Below are positions 38,851 to 49,600 of a stretch of DNA of 64,000 nucleotides, piece after piece. Source of the stretch: Symsagittifera roscoffensis (taxonomy: Eukaryota; Xenacoelomorpha; Acoela; Convolutidae); the NCBI RefSeq assembly GCF_963678635.1, contig NC_087070.1, positions 44,807,467-44,871,466 on the forward strand, written 5' to 3'. Both the position numbers and the translations under genes were made by a program. Position 1 is the stretch's first letter; each line of letters begins with the position of its first letter. The notes beneath the pieces were generated by a model that saw only the letters and a program-made list of their open reading frames with translations, ran no database searches and was not told the DNA's origin.

Positions 38851-41800
38851 ATGAACTGGGTCGGCGGCTCAAGAGCCCGCAATCAAGTATACAAAAAATC
38901 CTATCAATTAAGCCGCCACAGTATTGCTGACCCACAGTCTATTTCAAACAGAGAAAATCCCTATTCACGAAGTTTCATCAGACCGAAATCTCCCAGAGGA
39001 AAACAGCCCAAAACGGGAGGCGATATTTTTAGCATGCTACTGGCGGATATATCGATTGAAAAACAGAAGACCTCAAAGCCGTTCCTATCGGGGTCAAAGG
39101 TCATCTCTTTGTTCTTTTAACAATCATTGGTTTTTAGTCGTATAAAAAGTTGAGCTTTTTGGTCAAAACTGAATGAAGTTCAATCAATTTGAATGCAGCG
39201 CTTATTACACTTGCGATCAGCGTAGTGTTTAGTGCGAACGTTCTTTTTTTCTAATTTAACTCGCAATTAAAAATGTTCATTGAAAGTGGAAAGTTTTGAC
39301 GGATCTTGTTAACTATTTCCCCCTATTTCGATTTTCAGAAATTCAACTTTGGCGGCCACATTTTCAATAGTTTGAAACAATTTTCAGAAAATATATGTTC
39401 GTGGGTATTATACAAATAGTAAGTAATACAAATACGAACGCGCGAAAATGAAAACCCACTTGATTGTTGACATTTTTGAAAAGCATATTTTTTACAGAAA
39501 TGGTTGTAAAAAAATAATACATGCATAGGGGGAAAATAGTTAACACGATCCGTTTTGACTTATTTGGTTACACTTATGCTATAATCACGATCTAGCATTG
39601 GAAATTTCATAGCATCTGTTCTCTGCTTTATTTGTGGCTGGTGCTTGTGATGTATTAGACTCTTTGTCTCTAAGTCGCAGATAGAAACGAGACCTGGCCG
39701 AATTTTAACCCATTCGAGGTTTATTTCTACTTTTTGTTATTGCACTTTATAGAGCTGCTTTTTGTCGTGTTCACGGTAGTGTCTGCGAAAGAAAGCTTCG
39801 CCTCTGTGCTAATAAGTGTTATTGAGCGGTAAAAGTGAGTTTTTGCTGATTTAGGTCTTCATTAATTTAACTTATTTTTTAACGAACTGCAAATTGCGCT
39901 CACAATTAAAAAAGTGCGTATTCAAAAGCTTATTTAATTTTTTTCTTCAAATTCCTGGTAATGTTACCTATAGACACATGTTTCGTAGATTAGGTTGATG
40001 GGGGTAATTTAAATGAAATGGCAGTCATACAACAGTTCTAAAAGAAGGAGCTTCTGAGTAGCGAAGTAATTGAATTTCAGAGGAATCCTTCTTCGATCGC
40101 TGCTTCTGGAGTTCATTTCCTGCGTCTTTTGGCATTGATGTATGACTGCCATTTTTTGTTGACTGACCCCTCAAAGTTTATTTTAAAGCCCCGAAAATAC
40201 AAATTTTTGAATTAAACAACCAAAGTAAACTTTTCATGTTTTTGATGCGATGTTTTAGTTGTGATGAGTTTTAATTGATCAAATGAAATGCAAATATTAC
40301 CCGCGTGTTTTTTTTTACTTCCATGTAAAGAGCAGAGTTGAAAATTGTGAGCCTTAAGGTTACGCGGAGTCCAGAAGAAAGACGAGAAGTTGCAGTCAAT
40401 CGGAAAAGGAAGTCGCAATCTGCTAAATCTGACTGGGACTGCGATGGGCGAATGGGAAGAGGTGATCAATTCAGAACACCAATTCCTAAAGCAGTGAGCT
40501 CTTTAAAATTGTAGAAAAATCCGAATAATTATTTCTACATCCCAGTTTTTTAAGAAAAACTGAATATTTGTTCTCCGTTTTCTCGAAATATGGGTTAGTA
40601 CCCTTTCGATAAGCAAGGGTGTTGCAACAGCGTCCCAGACTGTTTTTCCCGTAACTAACTTTGTTCACAGAATTAGCTCGTGAAAATGTTGCTCGTGTTT
40701 TCTTGCTTTTTTATTAATTCAAATTCAAGAAGCGAAAGGCTGGGAGTCGATTCCAGCCGGGATCTGTTTTATTTTTCCAAACTGAACATTTTTGTTATTT
40801 TAGACTACCGTCTGTCTGCTTAGTTTCCATACAAAGGAATTTTAAAAGGTTCGGCTTTTTGTAGCCTTCCGAATGCTCCTGGTATAATTTCTAATGGTGC
40901 AATTAATTTCGTGCCAAGATTTTCAGCTTGGCAATTTTATTTTAATACTTTTTTGACAAAAAAAAACTGTTTTTTCGAAAGGTTTTTTTTCAGTTTTGTT
41001 TCACCAGTGGTGCGAAGCTCAGCTTCCCCTCTGAGTCAGAATTGCAATTTTGAGATAATTGATGTATGCGAAATTCTAAGTTTTCGCGGGATCAGAAATC
41101 ATTCCAAGATCAAATGAGCCAAAGCTAATTGATATAAGTTTTTCGTTGTTTGACACAAAATTACTTTTCTTGACATTAAGTGTGAGGCGAATTTCAACAA
41201 TTTAAACATTTTCAAAACCAAACACTATTTTGAACACGCTGGAAGCCAGTCGTAGCATTCAGTGCTTCGCACTAATATGCGCAGTCTTGTTGAATTCATA
41301 TTGTTTTGGTTATTTTAGAGAGACGCTGAAGATGACATTGCGTTTCAGCTGAAGACTCCAATAGAAGCAAGTGGTCCGATTGCTCGCTTGAGATCATGTA
41401 AGTCGGCGTACATCAGGAATACAATGAGCGTTCAATTGAAATCGGTGTTCTGCGAAATGAGCACAGAATCTTGCAAGCGTTTGTTTCTCAATTCCATTCA
41501 GTCTTTGGTTAATTAGTGCAATTTTCTGCACGTCCGTGTGAAATTCTTTTTCGGGTTTCATTCATTCCTTTCAATTGCGAGAGCAAGTGACTTGCAATCG
41601 GGAACTAGACTTTTTTCCCCCGTAAACAATTTTGCTTACACTTTCTGGCGACATACTCAAAGGCTGAATTGCTCAATTTCTTGAAAGTTCAAATAAAACT
41701 AATTTTTAATTCATGCGTGGTAGTAATTAAGTTTTTCAAATATTAACATTGAAAAGTGTTGTTGATTTCTTTTGGGTTTGTGGTTTTTGTCCTTATTTCT

Positions 41801-44614
41801 GTTGGTCGATTTTTTTTAAATGCAATTTATAAAATCTGGTAAGTTTTTCAAGTGGTTCTTTTTCAAAGCTGAGGTTTTTCTTGCATTTTTGATTTAGACT
41901 GTTTTTAGTACAATCAAACTGTTTTGAGTCAAAATTGCACTCTAGTTTGTAAACTTATCGACTCTGATTTTTGAATTTGTTTTCGGTTGAACGGGTTGGG
42001 CGTATGTTATATCGGCTTAGAAATTCATGTTGCGCAGTTTCAACGTTGATTTTTTTTCAATGCTTTTGTCTGTTTCAGGAGAGATGGATCAAAAAATTTT
42101 ACTTCTAATATTTTTTTAGCTTGAATATGTTTTGTCTATAGTTTCGTTTTCTGTTTAACGCGCGGTGACCCAAGTTTTTTTGGTTGTCGCTAGGTCATTG
42201 ATTCTCGATGCTTGCTTAGGCTCTTTATGAACATCGTCGTCTTAGATAAAGGTATGAAATTTTTGTAGATAGAATTTTCAGACTTTTTAAAATATTTTTT
42301 GCAGCTTAATTTTTTGGAGAAAGATTTCCTTCTTTTATTCTTTTCAATATTTTGTAATGCAATAATTTAATTGTATCGCAAGTGTTGCGAAGCTCCGCTC
42401 CGCATCCGTTTTACGCTTGCGAGAGCCAGTGTCTTGCAGTCGGGAACTAGAGTTTTCCTGTATAAGTTTTGAATATGTTCTATTTTAAAGGTTTCGCGTT
42501 ATACATCATCGGTGTCTTTGAATGGCAAAAATTATTTATGATTTTTAAAAAAAATCAGGGCGGTTATTTTGTTCGTGACAATAAGTTCTTATGGCATTTT
42601 TTCGTTTCTGGCTTCAAATATTGCCTGCTTAGCGGTTGCTCGGTAATTGTAACTAAACGATTGTGTACTGCTGGTGGTTGTGTTTCTCGACTGTTTTTCC
42701 AGAATTGAAGTTTTCAATTGCCGAAAAAAAATCTTATTATCGGCTCAGTGATTTGTTTCTTTTTTTGATAGCATGCAACGTTGAAATTTTTCTCTGCATC
42801 AGTGGATTTTATTTCAAAATCAGTAAGGAATCATAAAATTTTATCTTTGGTTGAAACTGAAATCGTTTTGAAGCTTAACTTTGATGTTTTTTTTTTGATG
42901 ATTTTAGACCCAGTTTCCGATCAATCGTTTAGTTCAGATGACGGTAGTCCAGGTGGGAACAGAACTGGGAGTCGCGGAAAGAGTGAGTCATCAGGCAGAC
43001 TAATTAAAGCGCAGCAGACCCATTGTCCGAAGATAAATAACCAGTCCAATAACAGCAGACGTAATATTTATTCTATTTTTTTTCATTTTTTCAGCGATTA
43101 AATAAAATAATGCCTTTATATAACATGCATATAACATATATAATGCGAATATATAGCATGATAAATAATATATAACATAATATATATAAACGTATATAAC
43201 ATTTTCAACGAATATGTAACATTTAAAAAACCTTTTGACGACACCAGTTTTCTGGTCGGGGGTCAAAATAACCTGTTTCCAGCTATTTTTTTTTCTTAAA
43301 AAAATAACATCTTAATGCTTCAAAAACACAAGCGCTGGTCAGGAATTTTTTTTTCAGTTCTGGGGCGATACGGATTATTCAAAAGCTCAATTGGCGCTGA
43401 GAAGATCGAAAAAATTGCCCGTTTTCTTCATTCCACTAAACAAATAGCTGATTTCAATTCAAAATTGAAATGTGTTCCAAACGATTTTAAACAACATTTT
43501 ATACTTCTTCAGAGCAGAATGGCTGCTAGTTTTGAAGTACCTTTACCTAGTGATTGCAGTACAAGTCTAAGATATACAATATAGCGGGGGGGGGGGGGCT
43601 TATTCTAATGTTCTTGCGGTGACTTTGGCCACTTCACCACAGCTCCCCTAAGGTCCTTGAAACGGGTCTTTCAGCGACTGAAAGTCATTGCAATAATCAA
43701 TTCATGTTTGTAGGTAGTGAAAGTGATTTCGAAAGCTACTCCCAGAGGAACCGAGAAAATCTGCAAAATCGGCTAAATGAGACAGTCGGTTTGCGCAATA
43801 TAGATCTTGACGCTGATTCTATTTTCGATCAGACAAGTAGAAATATCGCTGACTCATCGTGAGTTTAACTTCGTTTTGTGCTAATAATGATTGCTTGAGA
43901 AATTGCTGCTATAATGACGAATAGGTTTTGGGAATTTTAGCATGAATTGAATGTTTAGCTTGGCGAATAGAACATTATATAGCATGAAAGGCAATTACGA
44001 GACTTCGTTCTTATTTTCAGGATATTTTGTTTTCTTTTTCAACAAAAAATCTGTCAATGATTTCTCCGAATAATTTTTTGTTCAACATTTAATCATGGAG
44101 TTGCTGCAATGAATATTTGATTTCAATTTTATTGTTTAGCAGTTTCTACTTTCGAGACGATGCACGGAAACCAAAATCTGTGCCTTCGAAATGGGACACA
44201 TTAGACTTGGGTTCTGATTCGAGTCAAGAGAAGTGTAATTCAAAGAGCAAGAAAGTGCTCCAAGATTTTGATCAAGATTTGAGTTTTAACGCTAGTCCTC
44301 GTTTTGAACAAAACAGTCCTCTACTCAAAAATTCAAAGCACACACCTACTAAGCGATTTTTCAACGAGGGGCCAAATTTCAAAGAAGCAAGTCCTCGGCA
44401 TACGAAAAATCCGAAACAAACACCTTACCCTAAAATAGCTCGGAAAGAACTCGGAATTAACAAAAATAGAAATGACTCATGTAATTGTTGTTCAAGAGCC
44501 GAATCTGCCTCGCGAGAAAACGTTTTGCAGTTGACCAATGATATGGTCGACTTTATAGGAGAAGAGAGAGCTTTTAATATTTTGTTTCCAATTTTAGAAT
44601 CGCTGAAGAGATAA
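38851..44614 (+). CDS. Ser/charge-rich protein with REDIC1 (C12orf40)-like N-terminus, 6 exons
   Basis: Exons: 38851-39092 (end ambiguous; AAG|GTCATC at 39099 is an alternative out of phase), 40331-40493, 41319-41397, 42908-43060, 43714-43858, 44140-44614 (TAA). Phases agree from exon 2 onward. The start MNWVGGSRARNQ matches the N-terminal signature (MNWVGGSR) I recall for vertebrate C12orf40/REDIC1, a meiotic crossover factor. A following DIFSMLLADISIEKQK segment also resembles the second conserved block. The rest is disordered, rich in Ser, Lys and Asn, ending in a helical segment (LTNDMVDFIGEERAFNILFP) after a CNCC motif. About 420 residues. No enzyme domain is visible. The identification rests on the N-terminal motif only. 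Confidence 0.6.
39205..39811 (+). repeat. Family A repeat copy, diverged middle
   Basis: It starts TTACACTTGCGATCAGCGTA and ends GCGAAAGAAAGCTTCGCCTC with TGTGCTA at 39811. Blocks 'agtgcgaacgttcttttt', 'tagcatctgttctctgctttatttgtggct' and 'attcgaggtttatttctac' match 402-787 and 47510-47855. The tRNA-like module is decayed. It lies in the first intron of the 38851 gene. Confidence 0.65.
40001..40172. mobile_element. Small MITE-like element with TIRs
   Basis: AAATGGCAGTCATACA (40016-40031) and its exact reverse complement TGTATGACTGCCATTT (40139-40154) are inverted repeats. Weaker similarity extends outward to GGGG/CCCC ends (about 40001 and 40172). The interior is about 107 bp and non-coding. 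No clear target duplication was seen. Confidence 0.7.
41574..41745 (+). repeat. Interspersed repeat family D, copy 2
   Basis: Colinear with 1531-1720. Partial copies of its first 45 bp occur at about 42413-42455 and 44990-45040. Confidence 0.5.
43100..43215. repeat. AT-rich low-complexity tract
   Basis: Irregular repetition of ATATAACAT/ATATATAA motifs over about 115 bp, in the intron of the 38851 gene. No unit period is maintained. Confidence 0.7.
43356..43584 (+). CDS. Possible alternative terminal exon of the 38851 gene
   Basis: After the acceptor TTTTTTTTCAG a frame in the phase compatible with exon 42908-43060 (phase 1) encodes LGRYGLFKSSIGAEKIEKIA, then KQIADFNSKLKCVPNDFKQH, and stops at TAG 43582-43584, just before a G-run. 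It is not needed for the main chain, since 43060 also joins in phase to 43714. It could be an alternative last exon or a chance frame. Confidence 0.3.
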
Positions 44615-44659
44615 ATAGATGTTCGTCGGTGAGAAATGAATTTACTCCGCTAGATAATG

Positions 44660-44830
44660 CAGTGAACGAAGACACTTAAGTGACAGTGAACGAAGACACT
44701 TATGTAGGGCGCGTGGTTTTTTGTCAGTAAAAGTCTTTAAGTTGATCACGCTCAATTAGTTTTTTTGAGGTTTGATTAAGTTCGAGTGAACCTAGTGAAG
44801 ACGCTTATCTAGGTCCTCTTGTTTTTTAAG
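44660..44830 (+). repeat. Family B 5'-end fragments (two or three)
   Basis: CAGTGAACGAAGACACTTA occurs twice (about 44661 and 44685), followed by GAGTGAACCTAGTGAAGACG with CTTATCTAGGTC near 44786. All are forms of the family B opening hairpin region, directly after the stop of the 38851 gene. Confidence 0.55.
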
Positions 44831-44989
44831 GAAATTTTCAAAAAGCTTCACTGACAATTTTGAATTATTCGCGGTCTGATTTCTTGATTTAATTCAAATA
44901 AATTCATCTGTTAAAAGGAAGGCAAATAACGTTCTCCGATTAGGAAATTGCAAATAACGTGTAATAAGTTAAGTTTTGATAAGGATTTT

Positions 44990-45385
44990 TCACTTGCGAA
45001 AGCAAGTGACTTGTAATTGGGAACAAGACTTCGTTTTTCCATGTATATAACTTTTCTTACCAGCGGCAGGTTTGGAGCTCGATTCCTGGCCGGACCTTGT
45101 TTTCTTTTTCACTATGTATGTATGAGTCCTCTGCTTCATCAGTCATCCTCGGCACTTTTCAAGGCCCTTCTGACTTGTGTAGTGGTAAAAAAAACGTAAC
45201 TTCGGAGCATAAGGTCTGGGATTCGATCCCCAGCGGGACAGTTTTTTTGAGATGTGTAAGAAGTTGACCTTGCGTTTTTATGGAAGCTCAAAAAGCGTTC
45301 AAGCCACTCTCGTTCCATCCAGAAGTAAAGCACGCGAATTGGGAACAGAAAGTGTTGGGTTCTAATCCCGGCACTTTTTTTGCAA
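44990..45385 (+). repeat. Cluster of tRNA-like relics (SINE-derived)
   Basis: Three T-arm/B-box-like sequences occur in a row: GGAGCTCGATTCCTGGCC (about 45074), GGGATTCGATCCCCAGCGGG (45220-45240) preceded by GTGTAGTGGT, and GGGTTCTAATCCCGGCA (about 45358). A comparable relic is at about 40740-40770 (GGGAGTCGATTCCAGCCGGG). They lack complete cloverleaf partners, so they are tRNA-derived repeats, not tRNA genes. Confidence 0.5.
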
Positions 45386-46098
45386 GTTGATTTTTCGGAC
45401 TATCGTTTGTCTACTCATTTTGTGTCAGCACACTGTCCAAAGCCTGGACTTTTTTCTTCAAAGCATCAATATCTTTTTTATTTTAGCAGTTTTAACTATG
45501 ATTGGAAATTGTTCTTTAGTCCGTAATTTAACCAATTTTGACGATTTTTGTATAATGTGTTTTTTTCTCCCTCAAATGGGTTCGGTTTTTGCTATACTGA
45601 CTTGATGAGCTCATTTTGCGTCGGCCAGAATGCATATATTAGATTGCTCCGCTTTTATTTTTTCGAGAATAGAGCGTAAAACGTCAAATTTCAAAGTTTT
45701 ACGTTTTTAAAGCTTTTTCGTCTGCTACCCAAGTGTTTTCGGCTTATTCGCCGCTCGAGAAACGATATAAAATGCGTATATAACGACATTGATTGTTTTC
45801 TTTGGCCTGTTTTCATCAAATTGAAGATCATTTGAGCAAATTTATGGAATTTTTGTAGATGTAGTTTTTTCCGAATTTTCAAATATAATTTCTCTGACTT
45901 AGTTGCTTCCGTCTTTTTTTTCTGTCTGCTAATTTACAATGCTATGTTCAAGTTGTCTCACAAGTGTTGTGAAGCTCCGCTTCGCGTCTGTGTTAAATTT
46001 TGGGTTTATAAGCTAAATAGAAGAAGTTGATCTTCGTGGTATACTTTTTCATTAAATCGAAAGTTGGGCATGTTTCACAATGTGTCAATCATTTTCAG

Positions 46099-46286
46099 AT
46101 TTTGATGTACAGAGAACAAATTTTCAGAAACTGGTCAATTTGATTGTGTCCATAGATTGTGATTTGTCAAATATCTTGACAACATCTGTACAAAAGATCA
46201 AAAATCCTGTGCAATCGAGGCAACGATCCACGAAGATTCTATATTCACAGGGTCCAGATATCTGTATTGATTGCAGAAGAGAATAG
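46099..46286 (+). CDS. Exon-like terminal frame of unknown gene
   Basis: After CATTTTCAG (acceptor at 46097-46098) a frame in phase 1 encodes FDVQRTNFQKLVNLIVSIDC, then QSRQRSTKILYSQGPDICID and ends TAG 46284-46286. Composition looks coding. It is phase-compatible with exons of the 38851 gene ending at 41397 or 43060, so it could be an alternative last exon. It could also be part of the FBXO36-type gene's upstream neighbour. No motif recognised. Confidence 0.35.
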
Positions 46287-46612
46287 AACGCAGGTTAGAC
46301 CAATCGTGCTTGAAAGTTTTTTTCAATCAGGCGAAAAAATCAATAGGGTGTTCATGGTTAAGATCAAATGCATGCCTTAATTACAGACACCAATTGTTCC
46401 CATGTTAAGTTGTTTCCGCAAAGTGACAGAAAGCAGGCCTTAAGAGGGTTTTGAGAGTACTTGAAAGCAAAATGCTGGTTCTTAGAAGAAGAGAATACAT
46501 TTTTAAAAAAGCATTTCTTGGCTAGCTTCATTCCTTATTGCCAACATAAAAATCTATGAATATATGTAAATTATTTGGCGACGCGACAATTTTTTTGCTT
46601 TTTAAAGTAGAG

Positions 46613-49600
46613 ATGCCCTCCTCTGCGGCGAGTGTGTCTTCTAAATCATCAGGTTCAAGGATGACTGTGAGCTCAGTAGGGGCCAACGTGAACCTATTCG
46701 AGGTGACTGCCCAAGAGAGATCTCCAAAGAAGGACTTCTGTCAACTGGTTGTGAACAAAGAACAGGTACATATTCAGTTCAGTTCATTTCTTATTAATGT
46801 ATTTGCACCCTCTTTTTTGTGTTACTCTTAAGTGAGCCCCATTAGAATTTGACCGTACATCGCAATTCGCATTTTCGTTAATCTTGAGAACCTAGAAGCC
46901 TGAAAACGGCCTTCAACGACATTGAATAGCGTTTCTTACTGTATTAAGTGAGTTTTCAATTTCGGTGTGATATTTTTTCGTTATCGAGTTTTCAGTTTTG
47001 AGTTTCCTCGTGGTTTATATTTTTTGACGGTTTGATTTTTGATTTTGTGCGGAAAATGTAGTTTCAAAGTGGATTTCATTTTTCAGACTTCTCAGAGAAA
47101 TTGAAAAATATCTATTGATCACTAAGTTTTCTCAGAGTGGGTCAATCGCAAAAGTTTGTTTATTTAAAGAGGCTTTTTAATTTAAATCTTTTGGTGAAGT
47201 TAGTAATGTGAACAAATATGTTTCATGTGTTTTCATTTTCCTTTAGCCCATAACACCTTGAAGCTTACGAGCGTGTTATAAGTTCAGGTTTTTTTTTCAA
47301 ACAATTTTGAACATTTTGGCGCAAAGTGAGCCTTAAATAAACCTAATATTCTAATTATGTTCGCTTTATTAAACCTCATGCTTTGCCGCATGATCACCAT
47401 GAGTATCGTGGAAGTAGATTTATGCAAGGCGATATGGCTAAGTGCATCTGGAAATTGAGAGTTGGTTGGGGTTCTGGGCTCAATTCTCCTCGTTTTCGAA
47501 TACTTTTTTTTACATAAGCGATGAGTCAGCGTAGTGTATTATTACGAACCTTCTTTTTTTGTAGCCTAACTCGCAAATAAAAACGTTCACTTTTAGAAAT
47601 TTCACTGTAGGATTGGAAATTGCATAGCATCTGTTTCCTGGTTTATTTGTGGCTAGTGTTTGTTACCTATTAAGCATATGTGGCTGAGTGATTAGTGTGT
47701 GAGACTCATAACATCTAGGTTGCAGTTTCGAATCCGACACATAGCCGAATTTTTACTAATCCGAGGCTTATTTCTAATTTTTTTTTGCTTTTCATAAAGC
47801 TGCATTTTGTCGTGTTCTCGCTGATGTTTGCAAAGCGAAGCTTCGCCTCTGTGTTTGAAAGTCGCTTTGTTCAAGGTATGTATTTTGCTGATTTTTTCGT
47901 CTCTAAATTACATTAGCTAAACTGAATTGCTGAAGATACAGTACTGATTTAAACTATCCGGACAAAACGCCTCTTAAAGTTTTTTTTAATTTTGTTGGGC
48001 CACGTAAGAGGCTCACTTTGATATAATTTGAAAGTAATTGAACCAGTTATCTTGGCGCAATTTTTGATTGTCTAAACAAAGTCGAAAATGGTCGTTTTTG
48101 GGCTTACATTTTGGACCCCAATTGAGCTAAATAAATTGCATCATGTTGAATGTGCTGAATTTCCATGCAACATTTGTCTTCAACATTTTTTGTCTAAAGT
48201 CAACCCAATTTTAAGAAAAAGCATTTCCAAGTTTCAAGTTGTTTTCGTTTTGTCTGGATAATTTAAATCAGCACCCTAATATCAATAGTATCCAAAATTT
48301 GTGTGGTGAAAATTAATGCTTTAATTCTATCAAATTCGAACATCCTTTTTGCATATCGTCTTAGTCGCTTGTTGTTGCGTCGGCCGATAATAGTTCATTC
48401 GTTTTTGGGCTGCTTGTAAGAATTATTTTGATTGGCTCAACGGTTGTATACCCAAGTTTTGTCAGCTTAGTTAACTGCTCATAACTTTCATTTGAATGCC
48501 AATTTACTGCTGGCAATTGTCTCTTTGTCATAATTTTTCCAAACCTTTTTTCAGACTTTCGTCTTCTTATTTTGTCAGCAAGCTTGCTATGCTTGTGGTG
48601 TATCGCAAGTGATTCGAGAAGCTTCGCTTCATCTCTGGGCAATTTTCTAATTTTGGTCGGTTTCTCTTGTGAATGTTGATTTCCTCTTTACTAACTAATC
48701 AAGAAAGTAAAGCTTTATGAACACATCTCGCGCATTGTATCCATAGACAGGGTAGACTCAGATTTGTTGTTTTTTGAAAATGTAACTCTATCTGCGTCGG
48801 AAAGTTCTGCTCTTCAGTTTTGACTTGAAATAGCTCAATATATATTTGTTTTGTTTTGTTTTACCAACGGGTATCAGGCTTTTCGTGTGTACATGGCTTT
48901 TCCTGTTTACATTTTTCTCAGATTTCATTAATGTTCTACCTTATTTTTCTCCTTTCTTTAAGGGTTGGCGCACATGCTTGAGACATCAAAGCAATTGTTA
49001 TGGTTCTAACCAGGAGCTGAATTTTTTTAAATGAATTTTTTTGCTTTAAAAAATGAATTGTCAGACTATTGTGCGCCTGCGTATTTTTTGTCGGGTTAGT
49101 TTCCAAAGAATTGTTTCTGATTAATGTAGTTTTTGCTATAACTGAAAGTCATTTTGTTACGTTTATTTCATGTTCAGTTTGATTTTTTATCTACGATTTT
49201 TTTATTTACTTTTAAGTGTTAATGAAGGGAGTGAAGACACTTCTTTAGGTCAGAATGATGTTTTTTTAAATAGGTTTTTTTTGCTGTTTGAATTTTGAGT
49301 TATTTGTTAATTCAATTAAAATTCATTTGTTGACATGAAGTCATATTACGCCCTCCAATTCTCTGCGTCATTTGCAACCTTGTAAGGTTTGATTTATTTG
49401 TAAGTTCAATTTGTTTCTTTCGCTAAAAGGAACGCAAAGCGAACTCCATTATCTACTTTTAGTTTCGAAAGTGTAATTTAATTATCGAATTTCTCAGAGA
49501 AATAAAAATTTTACTGTTTGATCCAGTTTTTCAAATTGGGTTATTTTTTTTTCTGTTCACTTGCGTTCATAGACTCTTTTTCTAACTGTCTATTGACTAT

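Noticed and set aside
43585..43597. Homopolymer G/C runs (also near 5150, 5315, 16031, 31648, 55466) as telomere or G-quadruplex repeats
   Set aside because: They are single uninterrupted homopolymers without a repeated unit; several belong to transposon ends.
45175..45245. A functional tRNA gene
   Set aside because: Only a T-arm-like B-box (GGATTCGATCCC) and a vague A-box are present; the acceptor and anticodon arms do not pair. Similar relics nearby point to a SINE.
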